Under the pieces are notes generated by a model. The model was not told where the DNA came from. It was given only the letters and a program-made list of their open reading frames with translations, and did no database searches. A program made the position numbers and the translations under genes. Shown here one piece after another: positions 6,554 to 16,040 of a DNA stretch of 64,000 nucleotides; within the stretch, counting starts at the first letter, position 1; each line of letters begins with the position of its first letter. This DNA is from Streptomyces sp. NBC_01481 (GTDB taxonomy: Bacteria; Actinomycetota; Actinomycetes; Streptomycetales; Streptomycetaceae): NCBI RefSeq assembly GCF_026339995.1, contig NZ_JAPEPT010000005.1, positions 124,001-188,000 on the forward strand. Reading direction: 5' to 3'.

Positions 6554-9067
6554 CTACGCGTCGCGCCGCAGTTGGGCCGTGATCGTGCGGTCGGTGATCC
6601 TGGCGTCGTCCGCCAGCACAAACGCCGTCGACAGGATCAGCGACAGCAGTCCGCCGTCCTCCTCGAAGGGCAGAAAGAGCCGCTCCCCGCCCGCGCCCGC
6701 CGCCGAACGGTCCACCGCGATGCGGAGATACGCGTCATCGGGCTCCCTCAGGATGCTTCCCGAACCCAAATGGATCTTGTACGTGTGCAGCTCGCCGCGC
6801 ACCCTCAGGAACCGGTCGGTGAGCTCCACGCGTTCGGCGATCCGGGTCCGCGGCAGCAGCCGGGCCAGCCACTGGCGGCGTATCCGCGCCGACTCGGTGA
6901 GCTCGCCGAACGCCCATCGCTCCCAGTACCCGTCGTGCGCCCGCTCCTCGCCGCGGTCGCGCCACTGCGGATCCGCCCCGATCGACGCGACCGTCACGAA
7001 CAGGTCGGCGTCCCGCATCGCCTCGGTCAGCACCAGCGGCGGTACGGCGGCGAGCTCGGCGAGCTCCCACGGTCCGCGCGCCCCGCGTCGCCGCTCGAAG
7101 CGCAGCCGGTCCGTGGAGCACAGCGACGCCAGTCCGCCGTCCGACTGCTGTTGGACCAGTTCGACATGGAACCGGGCGCGCCAGAACTCGCCCTCGCCCA
7201 AGGTCAGTTCACCGGGGCGCGGCAGCTCCCGCACCATCTCGGCGGCGTATCCGTCGCTGAAGTACCCCAGGTGGTTTCCGGCCCAGCCGCGCTCCACCAG
7301 CAGCGCCTTCGCCTGGTTGTAGCGCAGGATGTGGCCGGCGAAGCGGTGGGAGTAGGTGCGGGTCTCCTCCTCGGCGGGGGTGAGCGGATAGACCTCCCGG
7401 AAGCCCTGCTTGAAGGGCTGGCGCAGCTCGCGCTCGGTGAGCTCCTCGTGCCAGGTCCGTATCTCCTCGGGGTCCGCCCGGACCGGATGCCACAGCCGCA
7501 GCACGGCCCTGTCCGTCACGGGGACGGCCGTGCCGTCCGCCCCCGCCAGTGCCCAGCCGCCCGCCGTACGCTCCGGCAGTCCGGCCACCCACTGCCCGCC
7601 GTCGTCCGCGCTCGCCTCCCAGATCAGCGTGCGGGCCAGGGTGCCGGTCACCGGATGGTCGATGTAGTGCCGCTCCCAGTCGGCCGCCGCCCACCGGGTG
7701 CCCGCCATCAGATGCTCTTCCAGCCGCGCGCGCTCGACCGGCATCAGTGTGCGCAGCTGCTTCAACGCGGCCCGGATGTCGGTCAGTTGCTCGCCGTACT
7801 CCTCGCGGACCGCTTTCGGCGCGGACTTCAGCACCTGGCCCTGCGGCCCCCTGAAGGACAGCGCGGGTGTCCCAGAGGCGGTGACCGACAGGACCGCCGT
7901 GTAGTCGCCCAGCGTCTGTTCGCGGATACCGCGCGCATCGAGGCCCACGGACGGCACGGCCCGCTCCCTGAGCATTGACGGGGTGATCCCGCCCCGCTCG
8001 GCCACGGCCTGCAGTGCTGCGGTGATGCCCTTGAGCACGGTGCGGTTGCGGATGGTGCGCTGCAGGCGGCCGAGCCAGTCGACGGCCTGCTCGCCCTGGA
8101 TGCCGCCGAAGTCGCCGAGGACCGCGACCGCGGTCGTGGCCATCTTGCCGTTGCGGCAGTAGCCGCCGGAACCGCCGGTCCCCGTACCGGAGTTGAGAGC
8201 GACCGCGCCGACCGCGGGCACCACCCAGTCCGCCCCGATGTCCGCCGCGGCCCACAGCAGCCCGCGCACCAGCCGGGTGTTGCCCTCCGACGCGATCCCC
8301 GGCCAGGTGCTGCCACTCACCCAGGCGGTCGCCGCGACCCGGTGCTCACGCTGGTCGCCCATCCCTTCCAGCAGCGCCCGCACCGTCTCCTTGCCCCGCT
8401 CCGTGCCCGCCAGGAGGGCCCGGGCCTGCCTCCGCCACCGCTTGGTGGCGCGCACCTGGCCCTGCGCCACGCAGTGCTCCAGGAACGCCGCGACCCCCGG
8501 CCCGGCGAGCAGCTTCGGATGCTCCGTGCGCATCCGCGGCCCGAACTCGTCCTCGTCGTCGAGCAGGACCGGCGGCAGCCCCGTGTCGTCGGAAGCCTCC
8601 GGCCCGATGAGGGCGTCCAGCCGCGCCCGCATCGCGAAGTTCTCGGATCCCTCGTCCTGCCCTCCCCAGGCCGACAGGGACACCTGACGCGCGGCCCGCA
8701 GCAGCCGCCGGTCGTAGCCGCCCGCCTCCTTCGCCGCGGCCAGCGGCAGTCGGGCGAGCGCCCCGAACTGCCGCAGCAGCTGCGCCGGATCGACCAGCGC
8801 GTCCGGTCCCACCAGGCGCCGCAGCAGCGTGTCGGCCTCCGCGGCGGTCCAGCCGAGGCGTTGCTCCGAGAGCCAGGGCACCGCCCAGTCGTCGGCGCGG
8901 TCGGCACCGCCGTGGCACAGGTTGCGGTGTATCCACAGCGCGGCCCGCCGTCGCTGGTCGAGGGTCAGGGACGCCAGCAGCTCCCGCACCGGCGTACCCC
9001 CTTGGGTGCGCTGACGCACCCCCGCCTCGTACAGTCTGGTCTCCAGGCCGTCCGTCGTCACCGTCAT
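6554..9067 (-). CDS. DUF4132 domain-containing protein
   Basis: This cytoplasmic protein has 837 residues. The middle contains an alpha-helical, HEAT-like stretch (RLVRGLLWAAADIGADWVVPAVGAVAL, then VDWLGRLQRTIRNRTVLKG). The C-terminal two thirds has the DUF4132 signature: LIWEASADDGGQWV, VRLWHPVRADPEEI-like text (LRLWHPVRADPEEIRTW), QPFKQGFREVYPLT, FAGHILRYNQAKALL and a closing region with RIAVDRSAAG. DUF4132 proteins include the MolR/WGR-associated group. Their biochemical function is not established. It is transcribed alone, with about 80 bp to the upstream gene. The ATG at 9067 gives the full family length. Confidence 0.88.
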   Translation of the reverse strand: MTVTTDGLETRLYEAGVRQRTQGGTPVRELLASLTLDQRRRAALWIHRNLCHGGADRADDWAVPWLSEQRLGWTAAEADTLLRRLVGPDALVDPAQLLRQFGALARLPLAAAKEAGGYDRRLLRAARQVSLSAWGGQDEGSENFAMRARLDALIGPEASDDTGLPPVLLDDEDEFGPRMRTEHPKLLAGPGVAAFLEHCVAQGQVRATKRWRRQARALLAGTERGKETVRALLEGMGDQREHRVAATAWVSGSTWPGIASEGNTRLVRGLLWAAADIGADWVVPAVGAVALNSGTGTGGSGGYCRNGKMATTAVAVLGDFGGIQGEQAVDWLGRLQRTIRNRTVLKGITAALQAVAERGGITPSMLRERAVPSVGLDARGIREQTLGDYTAVLSVTASGTPALSFRGPQGQVLKSAPKAVREEYGEQLTDIRAALKQLRTLMPVERARLEEHLMAGTRWAAADWERHYIDHPVTGTLARTLIWEASADDGGQWVAGLPERTAGGWALAGADGTAVPVTDRAVLRLWHPVRADPEEIRTWHEELTERELRQPFKQGFREVYPLTPAEEETRTYSHRFAGHILRYNQAKALLVERGWAGNHLGYFSDGYAAEMVRELPRPGELTLGEGEFWRARFHVELVQQQSDGGLASLCSTDRLRFERRRGARGPWELAELAAVPPLVLTEAMRDADLFVTVASIGADPQWRDRGEERAHDGYWERWAFGELTESARIRRQWLARLLPRTRIAERVELTDRFLRVRGELHTYKIHLGSGSILREPDDAYLRIAVDRSAAGAGGERLFLPFEEDGGLLSLILSTAFVLADDARITDRTITAQLRRDA

Positions 9068-9148
9068 CGTGCCGGTCCCCTCCCCGAGCTCAACTCCTCC
9101 TGACGGTACGGGCCGCCACTGACAGCCGGCTCGGCGGACGCGTGACCG

Positions 9149-9688
9149 CTACATGCTGGCGAGCGAACGCGCGTAGTTGATCTGCCCCATGACCTGCTGG
9201 AACGTTTCCGGGCCACGTGCCGGGATCATCGTCGAGTGGTGCTTGCCGCCGCTCGTCACAGTGACCTGGATGAAGCCCGTGGTCTTCTTCTCCTTCATCA
9301 GCAGGAACAGCAGCCCCAGCAGGCAGAAGATGAAAAAGATGACCGCGAGCACGATGGCGTGGGTCGGCATCTTCTCCTCGGTGTGCGACATGTCGGTGGC
9401 GTTCCACACCGAGCCCCGCAACGGCAGCGTGCCCGCGGGAGTCACGATCGAGTCGCCCATGACACTGATGTCACCGATCGACACCAGAGGCGCCCCGCCC
9501 ATCGCGGCCGGGGCCCCGGCCGGTACGGGAAGAGCGGGCTGCGTCTGGCTGTAGTCGGGAGCCTGGTTCGGATACCCGTACCCCGGCGCCTGGTTCGGGT
9601 AGCCGTAGGCCGGCGTCCCCGGAGGCTGCGTCGGCCCCCACTTGTACTCGGGCTCTCCGTCAGCCGCGTACGGATTGGGCTCGCTCAT
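9149..9688 (-). CDS. Membrane protein with Pro/Tyr-rich N terminus
   Basis: This protein has 179 residues. The N terminus is a low-complexity Pro/Gly/Tyr/Gln region with tandem GYPNQAP copies (about residues 1-60), common in actinobacterial surface or scaffold proteins. A short beta-rich stretch (VSIGDISVMGDSIVTPAG) leads to one membrane helix (AIVLAVIFFIFCLLGLLFLLM, about 109-129). A C-terminal domain of about 45 residues (KTTGFIQVTVTSGGKHHSTM) follows. No known function is recognised. The ATG at 9688 is preceded by a GA-rich Shine-Dalgarno region. It lies alone between the DUF4132 gene and the sdh operon terminator. Confidence 0.8.
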   Translation of the reverse strand: MSEPNPYAADGEPEYKWGPTQPPGTPAYGYPNQAPGYGYPNQAPDYSQTQPALPVPAGAPAAMGGAPLVSIGDISVMGDSIVTPAGTLPLRGSVWNATDMSHTEEKMPTHAIVLAVIFFIFCLLGLLFLLMKEKKTTGFIQVTVTSGGKHHSTMIPARGPETFQQVMGQINYARSLASM

Positions 9689-9776
9689 GGTCTCGTCCCC
9701 GCTTTCCTGCTGCTCATGTCAGACGTTCCCCGATCCTGCCAGGTATCGCCTCGCCCGGTGAACCCCGGGCACCAAA

Positions 9777-9810
9777 GGGCCCCGCCTCACACAAAGTTGA
9801 GACGGGGCCC
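9777..9810 (-). terminator. Terminator of the sdh operon
   Basis: A 13-base stem with one mismatch (9777-9789 with 9798-9810) lies just after the sdhB stop on the minus strand and should end the sdhCDAB transcript. The rest of 9689-9823 shows nothing else of note. Confidence 0.75.
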
Positions 9811-9823
9811 CGGTACCGTTCGG

Positions 9824-10582
9824 TCACAAGCGACGCGTGATCAGCGCGCGCTTGACTTCCTGGATCGCCTTGGTGACCTCGATACCGCGCGGGCAGGCGT
9901 CCGTGCAGTTGAACGTCGTGCGGCAACGCCACACGCCGTCCTTGTCGTTGAGGATCTCCAGCCGCTGCTCCCCGCCCTCGTCACGCGAGTCGAAGATGAA
10001 GCGGTGCGCGTTCACGATCGCCGCCGGGCCGAAGTACTGGCCGTCGTTCCAGAACACCGGGCACGAGGACGTGCACGCGGCGCACAGGATGCACTTGGTG
10101 GTGTCGTCGAAGCGCTCGCGGTCCTCCGCGGACTGCAGACGCTCGCGCGTCGGCTCGTTGCCGGACGTGATCAGGAAGGGCATCACATCGCGGTACGCCT
10201 GGAAGAACGGCTCCATGTCCACGACGAGGTCCTTGAGGACCGTCAGGCCCTTGATGGCCTCGACCGTGATCGGCTTCTCCGGGTTGATGTCCTTGATCAG
10301 CGTCTTGCAGGCGAGCCTGTTCTTGCCGTTGATCCGCATCGCGTCGGAGCCGCAGATGCCGTGCGCGCAGGAGCGCCGGAAGGTCAGCGAACCGTCGACG
10401 TCCCACTTGATCTTGTGGAGACCGTCGAGCACACGCTCCTTCGGGTCGATCTCGATCTGGAAGTCCTGCCACTGGGCCTCGTCGGAGACCTCGGGGTTGA
10501 AGCGGCGGATCCGGAAGGTGACCGTGATGTAGGGCGAAGCGGCGGCTTCCGCCTCCACCTTGTCCAGAGTCGGGGTAGCCAT
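9824..10582 (-). CDS. sdhB: Succinate dehydrogenase iron-sulfur subunit
   Basis: This is the electron-transfer subunit of complex II, 252 residues, near the usual family length. The N-terminal ferredoxin-like domain binds a [2Fe-2S] cluster (RRSCAHGICGSDAMRINGK plus a later Cys in LACKTL). The C-terminal helical domain has CILCAACTSSCPVFW and CTDACPRGIEV for the [4Fe-4S] and [3Fe-4S] clusters. It passes electrons from the FAD of SdhA to quinone at the SdhCD membrane anchor. The ATG at 10582 overlaps the stop of sdhA, so the two subunits are coupled. Confidence 0.98.
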   Translation of the reverse strand: MATPTLDKVEAEAAASPYITVTFRIRRFNPEVSDEAQWQDFQIEIDPKERVLDGLHKIKWDVDGSLTFRRSCAHGICGSDAMRINGKNRLACKTLIKDINPEKPITVEAIKGLTVLKDLVVDMEPFFQAYRDVMPFLITSGNEPTRERLQSAEDRERFDDTTKCILCAACTSSCPVFWNDGQYFGPAAIVNAHRFIFDSRDEGGEQRLEILNDKDGVWRCRTTFNCTDACPRGIEVTKAIQEVKRALITRRL

Positions 10583-12336
10583 CAGTACTTACGCTCCATC
10601 GGCTGGTAGCGGGTCTGGACGACCGGCTTGTAGTCGAGACGGATCGACTCGACGCCGTCGTCGCCCACCTCGCGGTACGCCATGGTGTGGCGCATGAAGT
10701 TGACGTCGTCGCGGTTGGGGAAGTCCTCGCGGTAGTGACCGCCGCGGGACTCCTTGCGGGCCAGTGCCGAAACGGCCATGACCTCGGCCAGGTCGAGCAG
10801 GTTGCCCAGCTCGACGGCCTCCAGCAGGTCCGTGTTGAAGCGCTTGCCCTTGTCCTGGATGGACACGTTCAGGTACCGCTCGCGCAGCTCGCCGATCTTC
10901 TCGACCGCGGTCTTGATCGTCTGCTCGGTGCGGAACACCATGACATTGGCGTCCATGGTCTCCTGCAGCTCGCGGCGGATGTCCGCGACCCGCTCCTTGC
11001 CGGTGGAGTTGCGCAGCCGCTCGACCTGCGCCTCGACCAGGGAGGCCGGGTTCTCCGGCAGGTCGACGTAGTCGTGCTTCGCCGAGTACTCGGCGGCGGC
11101 GATACCGGCGCGCTTGCCGAACACGTTGATGTCGAGCAGCGAGTTGGTGCCCAGGCGGTTGGCGCCGTGCACCGACACGCAGGCGACCTCACCGGCGGCG
11201 TACAGACCCGGCACGACGGTGGTGTTGTCGCGAAGGACCTCACCCTGGACGTTGGTCGGGATGCCACCCATGGCGTAGTGCGCGGTCGGCTGGATCGGGA
11301 TCGGGTCCGTGTACGGCTCGATACCGAGGTACGTACGCGCGAACTCGGTGATGTCCGGGAGCTTCGCGTCCAGCTGCTCCGGCGGCAGGTGGGTGAGGTC
11401 CAGGTAGACGTGGTCGCCCTCGGGACCGCAGCCGCGGCCCTCACGGATCTCCGTGTAGATGGAGCGCGAGACGACGTCGCGCGAGGCGAGGTCCTTCATG
11501 ACGGGCGCGTACTTCTCCATGAAGCGCTCACCGTCCTTGTTGCGCAGGATGCCGCCCTCGCCGCGGGCGCCCTCGGTGAGCAGGATGCCCATGCGCCAGA
11601 TGCCCGTCGGGTGGAACTGGAAGAACTCCATGTCCTCCAGCGGCAGTCCGCGCCGGTAGCAGGCGGCCTGCCCGTCACCGGTCAGCGTGTGCGCGTTGGA
11701 GGTCACCTTGAAGAACTTGCCGGTGCCGCCCGAGGCGTAGATGACGGCCTTCGCCTGGAAGATGTGGATCTCGCCGGTGGCCAGCTCGAACGCGACCACG
11801 CCCGCCGACTTCTTGACGCCGTCGACCTCGGTGATCAGCTGGTCCAGGACGTAGAACTCGTTGAAGAACTCCACGCCCTCCTTGACGCAGTTCTGGTACA
11901 GCGTCTGGAGGATCATGTGGCCGGTGCGGTCCGCGGCGTAGCAGGACCGGCGGACCGGGGCCTCGCCGTGGTTGCGCGAGTGGCCGCCGAAGCGGCGCTG
12001 GTCGATGGTGCCGTTCGGGGTGCGGTTGAACGGCAGGCCCATCTTCTCGAGGTCCAGGACCGCGTCGATGGCCTCCTTCGCCAGGATCTCGGCGGCGTCC
12101 TGGTCGACCAGGTAGTCACCGCCCTTGACCGTGTCGAAGGTGTGCCACTCCCAGTTGTCCTCCTCCACGTTGGCGAGCGCGGCGGCCATGCCGCCCTGCG
12201 CGGCGCCCGTGTGGGAGCGGGTGGGGTAGAGCTTCGTCAGCACGGCGGTACGGCTGCGCTTGGTCGACTCGATGGCCGCGCGCATGCCCGCGCCACCGGC
12301 GCCGACGATGACGGTGTCGTACTTGTGGATCTTCAT
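10582..12336 (-). CDS. sdhA: Succinate dehydrogenase flavoprotein subunit
   Basis: This is the catalytic subunit that oxidises succinate to fumarate, 584 residues. The FAD-binding Rossmann motif is VIVGAGGAGMRAAIE. The covalent FAD site is the His in TRSHTGAAQGGM. Active-site elements include GGHSRNHGEAPVRRSCYAAD, FHPTGIWRMGILLTEGARGEGG and HGANRLGTNSLLDINVFG. The ATG at 12336 gives the standard N terminus MKIHKYDTVIVGAG. A longer frame to 12447 would run into sdhD. It is third in the sdhC-D-A-B operon. Confidence 0.98.
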   Translation of the reverse strand: MKIHKYDTVIVGAGGAGMRAAIESTKRSRTAVLTKLYPTRSHTGAAQGGMAAALANVEEDNWEWHTFDTVKGGDYLVDQDAAEILAKEAIDAVLDLEKMGLPFNRTPNGTIDQRRFGGHSRNHGEAPVRRSCYAADRTGHMILQTLYQNCVKEGVEFFNEFYVLDQLITEVDGVKKSAGVVAFELATGEIHIFQAKAVIYASGGTGKFFKVTSNAHTLTGDGQAACYRRGLPLEDMEFFQFHPTGIWRMGILLTEGARGEGGILRNKDGERFMEKYAPVMKDLASRDVVSRSIYTEIREGRGCGPEGDHVYLDLTHLPPEQLDAKLPDITEFARTYLGIEPYTDPIPIQPTAHYAMGGIPTNVQGEVLRDNTTVVPGLYAAGEVACVSVHGANRLGTNSLLDINVFGKRAGIAAAEYSAKHDYVDLPENPASLVEAQVERLRNSTGKERVADIRRELQETMDANVMVFRTEQTIKTAVEKIGELRERYLNVSIQDKGKRFNTDLLEAVELGNLLDLAEVMAVSALARKESRGGHYREDFPNRDDVNFMRHTMAYREVGDDGVESIRLDYKPVVQTRYQPMERKY

Positions 12337-12356
12337 TGGTCTCGTCAGCCCCGGCT

Positions 12357-12848
12357 TTAGCGGATGTTCGGGTCGAAGGTGAAGATCACCAGCGTGCCCA
12401 GAAGGATGGTGAACACCGTGGCGGTGTACAGCAGGCCCTTGAGCCACAGGCGCGTGTTGGCGCGCTCGGCGTAGTCATTGATGACGGTACGCAGGCCATT
12501 GGCGCCGTGCAGCATCGCGAGCCACAGCATCAGCAGATCCCAGACCTGCCAGAACGGGGACGCCCAGCGGCCGGCCACGAAGGCGAAGCCGATCTTGGAG
12601 ACGCCGCCGTCCAGCACCAGCTGGATCAGCAGGTGGCCGATGACCAGGACGACCAGGACGACACCGGACAGGCGCATGAAGAGCCATGCGGCCATCTCGA
12701 AGTTGCCGCGGGTCGCCTTCGGGGTCTTGCCGGTGCGCCTGCGCGGGGCCTCGATGTACGGGGCCGGGTGGTCGACGTCGTAGGGGCTCGTACCCTCGAC
12801 GGGGCCGACGGCGGAGGTGGTGTCGGCGACTGTGTTGTTCGAAGACAT
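12357..12848 (-). CDS. sdhD: Succinate dehydrogenase membrane anchor subunit
   Basis: This hydrophobic anchor has 163 residues. A polar N-terminal extension of about 50 residues precedes three membrane helices: LFMRLSGVVLVVLVIGHLLI, FWQVWDLLMLWLAMLHGANG, and a last one around LLYTATVFTILLGTLVIF. His residues in helices 1 and 2 are candidates for heme b ligation, and GLRTVINDY is typical of the family. It lies between sdhC (8-bp gap) and sdhA in the operon. With SdhC it holds heme and the quinone site of complex II. Confidence 0.93.
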   Translation of the reverse strand: MSSNNTVADTTSAVGPVEGTSPYDVDHPAPYIEAPRRRTGKTPKATRGNFEMAAWLFMRLSGVVLVVLVIGHLLIQLVLDGGVSKIGFAFVAGRWASPFWQVWDLLMLWLAMLHGANGLRTVINDYAERANTRLWLKGLLYTATVFTILLGTLVIFTFDPNIR

Positions 12849-12856
12849 TGTCTGGC

Positions 12857-13237
12857 TCAGCTCCCGAACAGTTCACGAACGGCGTGGCCGAGCACCGGGT
12901 ACAGGGCGCCCACCATCAGCACGAACCAGATGACCATCACGATCCAGAACATCCGCTTCTGGTAGCGCGCGCCCTTGGACCAGAAGTCCACGGCGATGAC
13001 ACGCAGGCCGTTGAGCGCGTGGAAGAGAATCGCGGCCACGAGGCCGTATTCGAGCAGCGCGACGATCGGCGTCTTGTACGTGGCAACGACGTCGTCATAC
13101 GCCTCGGGGGAGACGCGGACGAGAGCGGTGTCCAGCACGTGTACGAACAGGAAGAAGAAGATGAGGACGCCGGTGACTCGATGAGCCACCCAGGACCACA
13201 TTCCTTCCCGGCCGCGGTACAGCGTTCCAGCCGGCAC
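12857..13237 (-). CDS. sdhC: Succinate dehydrogenase cytochrome b556 subunit
   Basis: This is the first gene of the operon, 126 residues. The family motif MWSWVAHRVTGVLIFFFLFVHVLD includes the Ser/His/Arg set (W-x-x-HR-x-TG) seen in SdhC proteins. Two further membrane helices follow (LLEYGLVAAILFHALNGLRVI and MFWIVMVIWFVLMVGALYPV). It binds heme b and forms the quinone site together with SdhD. The 166 bp upstream (13238-13403) probably carries the operon promoter; I could not pick a convincing -35/-10 pair. Confidence 0.94.
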   Translation of the reverse strand: MPAGTLYRGREGMWSWVAHRVTGVLIFFFLFVHVLDTALVRVSPEAYDDVVATYKTPIVALLEYGLVAAILFHALNGLRVIAVDFWSKGARYQKRMFWIVMVIWFVLMVGALYPVLGHAVRELFGS

Positions 13238-13403
13238 GGAAGAACCCTCCGAAAGCGGGGATTGGGGCCATGCCGGCTTCTCTGTCGGTCTGGCCCGGCC
13301 GGGTACGGTCCACCGGCCCCGGCCATCGTAGCGACGACTTGTCGGTTCGCTCGCCCGGGGTCCATAGGTGTGATCAAACAGGCAACAAACAGCCTCGGAC
13401 GGG

Positions 13404-14129
13404 CTATCGGGAAGCCCCCGCGACGTCTGATTCCGGATGGTTGGCCACTACATGCGCCAGTCGGGAGCGGGCGAGGCCGCGCAGCTGCTCGGCGGAGACG
13501 GCCCGCTCCTCGTCCGGTTCGTGGCCGAGCCGGGCGCGGATTCCGGCGAGCACCTGGTCGAGGTACTCATCGGGGCGGTATCCGTCGAGGCTGATCACGA
13601 AGGCGTGGCCGAAGCGGCTCTCGTACGCGGCGTGGCCGGCGGCCAGCGCGGTGTGCGCCGCCTGGGGCGCGCCCGGGTGGAGACCGGCGGAGGACTCGAC
13701 GGCGAGGGCCTCGGAGAGGTCGGCCTGCGAGAGGTCGTAGCTGGCCTCGTCGGCGGCGGCGAGGAGGGCGTCGACATCGGGGTAGGGGCGGTGGGCGACC
13801 AGCCGCTGGGCCCAGCGGTGGCTGCCGCAGCAGGCGAGAAGGGCCGCTTCGGCCGCGTCGGCGGCTGCGGTGTTGAAGCGCTCGAGACCGGGTTCGCCGC
13901 CGCGCTGGCCGGGAAGCCGGGGCGAGAGCGTGGCCGGTATGGCCGAAGAGGCGAGCGCATGCTGGGTGTGGTGGAGTGTCGGCGGTCGCTTCGGGAGGCC
14001 GGCGTGGGATTCGCTGGACAGCGTGGGCTCCTCGAAGGGGACAGCAGGACGGCTGGGAAGTGTGGGGTGGATGAGTCGTAACGCTATCCGTGGCTGCCGG
14101 AAGCTGTCCGACGGATGCGCGATTTTCAC
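13404..14129 (-). CDS. 2-oxo-4-hydroxy-4-carboxy-5-ureidoimidazoline (OHCU) decarboxylase
   Basis: This enzyme of uric acid breakdown converts OHCU to S-allantoin. Family signatures are FNTAAADAAEAALLACCGSHRW near residue 90, RPYPDVDALLAAADEA, and near the C terminus YESRFGHAFVISLDGYRPDEYLDQVLAGIRARL with AEQLRGLARSRLAHVV. The family domain begins at about residue 85. The first ~80 residues are Pro/His rich and may be mistranslated 5' sequence, but no better ATG or GTG start is visible. The GTG at 14129 lacks a Shine-Dalgarno. The start is uncertain; the family call is firm. Other urate-pathway genes are not in this window. Confidence 0.8.
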   Translation of the reverse strand: MKIAHPSDSFRQPRIALRLIHPTLPSRPAVPFEEPTLSSESHAGLPKRPPTLHHTQHALASSAIPATLSPRLPGQRGGEPGLERFNTAAADAAEAALLACCGSHRWAQRLVAHRPYPDVDALLAAADEASYDLSQADLSEALAVESSAGLHPGAPQAAHTALAAGHAAYESRFGHAFVISLDGYRPDEYLDQVLAGIRARLGHEPDEERAVSAEQLRGLARSRLAHVVANHPESDVAGASR

Positions 14130-14212
14130 CCGGACGGGAGAGTTTCGACTCGTGTGATGGACGATGGTGGGGGTGGTTCGCGGTAGTTGCGCCAGATATT
14201 GGAGGTATCCGG

Positions 14213-15826
14213 GTGGTACGGCACTCTGGGTGTGCCAGGTTCACGGGCGCCTTCCTCGCCGCGGCAGCGGCCTTCTCGATGACGCTGACCGGCTGCTCGA
14301 GCGACGAGCCGCCCACGACGGCCGGCCAGACGCGGGGCGGAACCAAGGCCCCCGCCGCCGTGAGCCCGTCACCTAAACCGACACCGACACCCTCCAGGAC
14401 CTACCCCCTCTCCCGGGCGCCCGCCACCATCCCCGCCGTACGCACGCACGAGGCGGCGCGCGGGCCGGGCTGGCGGCCGGGGCCCGGCGGCGGGGTCGTC
14501 GTCGCCAAGGGCAGCGAGGCGCTCGCCGACGAGGCGCGGCTGCTCGCCGGCGAGCTGAAGCTCGGCTACCGCGGCGCGGTCGCCGCCCGCGCCGGCGATG
14601 TCGAGCTGGCGCTCGGGGCCGGGGGCGCGCGAGAGTCGTACACGGCCCTCACCAGCGGCGGCCGGGTCAGAATCACCGGACCCGACGAGGCGGGTGTCTT
14701 CTACGGGACCCGGACCCTCAAGCAGGCGGTGAAATCGGGCGGCGCGATGCCGGAGGGCGTCGTACGCGACCGGCCCGACCGGCCGCAGCGCGGCCTGATG
14801 GTCGACATCGCGCGCAAGCACTTCTCCGCCGCCTGGATCGAGGCCCGGCTGCGCGAGATGGCCGACCTCAAGCTCAACCAGCTCGGCCTGCACTTCTCCG
14901 ACGACCAGGGCTTCCGCATCGAGTCGGACTCGCACCCCGAGATCGTCTCGAGCCGGCACCTGACCAAGGCCGAGGTCCGCCGGATCATCGACCTGGCCGC
15001 GCGGCTGCACATCACGGTCATCCCGGAGATCGACTCCCCGGGACACCTCGGCGCAGTGCTCGCCGCCCATCCCCAGCTCCAGCTGCGGGACGCCGCGGGC
15101 AGGCCGGTGCGCGGGGCGATCGACATCGGACAGCCCGCGTCGGCCGAGATCGTGGACGAGCTGCTGAAGGAGTACGCGGAGCTGTTTCCCGGCGCGTACT
15201 GGCATCTCGGCGGAGACGAGTACCAGGCGCTGGTCCGGCGGAACCCGGAGGCGTCCTTCCCGCAGCTGGCGGCACTCGCCCGCCAGCAGTACGGCCCGCA
15301 GGCACGGGTTCAGGACCTGGCGACGGCCTGGGTGAACGACCGCGCGGCGGTGGTGCGCCCCCTGGGCAAGAAGCCCAAGGCGTGGAACGACGGCTTCTTC
15401 CGCGGCGGCGTGGTCAGGGCGGACAAGGACCTCGAGGTCGAGTACTGGACGGGCAAGGAGATCGGGGCCCGGCCGCCGCTGGAGTACCTGCGCGAAGGCC
15501 GGCGGCTGGTCAACGTCAACGACGAGTACCTGTACTACGTGCTCGGCCAGCCGCAGACCTTCGTCTATCCGACGGGCCGCCGGATCTACGAGCAGTGGAC
15601 CCCGTTCGTGATCCGCGGCACCCAGCCGGTGCCCCGTAAGTACTCGTCCCAGATCCTGGGCGGCCGCTTCGCGGTCTGGTGCGACCTCGCCAACTCCCAG
15701 ACCCAGGAACAGGTGGCCCGCGGCATCGCGATGCCGCTGCGGGCGACGTCCCAGAAACTGTGGGACCCGCGGAAGCCGGGGCGGAGCTGGCAGCAGTTCC
15801 AGGAACTGGCGCGGAAGCTGGGCTGA
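14213..15826 (+). CDS. Beta-N-acetylhexosaminidase, GH20 lipoprotein
   Basis: This secreted glycosidase has 537 residues and removes terminal N-acetylglucosamine or N-acetylgalactosamine, probably from chitin or peptidoglycan fragments. The GTG at 14213 is preceded by GGAGG (14201-14205). It gives a lipoprotein signal peptide ending in the lipobox LTGC. After a Pro/Thr linker comes the GH20 small domain and then the TIM barrel: RGLMVDIARKHFS, LNQLGLHFSDDQGFRIE, VIPEIDSPGHLGA, and the catalytic Asp-Glu pair in YWHLGGDEYQ. KAWNDGFFRGG provides a substrate-site Trp. It diverges from the OHCU decarboxylase gene. Length and motif order match the family, so it should be active. Confidence 0.93.
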   Translation: MVRHSGCARFTGAFLAAAAAFSMTLTGCSSDEPPTTAGQTRGGTKAPAAVSPSPKPTPTPSRTYPLSRAPATIPAVRTHEAARGPGWRPGPGGGVVVAKGSEALADEARLLAGELKLGYRGAVAARAGDVELALGAGGARESYTALTSGGRVRITGPDEAGVFYGTRTLKQAVKSGGAMPEGVVRDRPDRPQRGLMVDIARKHFSAAWIEARLREMADLKLNQLGLHFSDDQGFRIESDSHPEIVSSRHLTKAEVRRIIDLAARLHITVIPEIDSPGHLGAVLAAHPQLQLRDAAGRPVRGAIDIGQPASAEIVDELLKEYAELFPGAYWHLGGDEYQALVRRNPEASFPQLAALARQQYGPQARVQDLATAWVNDRAAVVRPLGKKPKAWNDGFFRGGVVRADKDLEVEYWTGKEIGARPPLEYLREGRRLVNVNDEYLYYVLGQPQTFVYPTGRRIYEQWTPFVIRGTQPVPRKYSSQILGGRFAVWCDLANSQTQEQVARGIAMPLRATSQKLWDPRKPGRSWQQFQELARKLG

Positions 15827-16040
15827 GGGGCGGCCGGGCGCCCGCCGGGTCTCGGCGTCCGGGCCATGCAATGGCAGCGGTGCAGGAGCCGGCGCGGAAG
15901 CTGGGCTGAACTGGGGATTCGTGGTGGACGGCATCAGCCGCTGAGGCATATCGTCCGCGGGCGACCGCGCGCCGTACGGCCCGGTCTCCGTGACGTCTCT
16001 GGGGAGGGGCGTCTTCTCACCCGTGGGGGGCCGCTCGGCC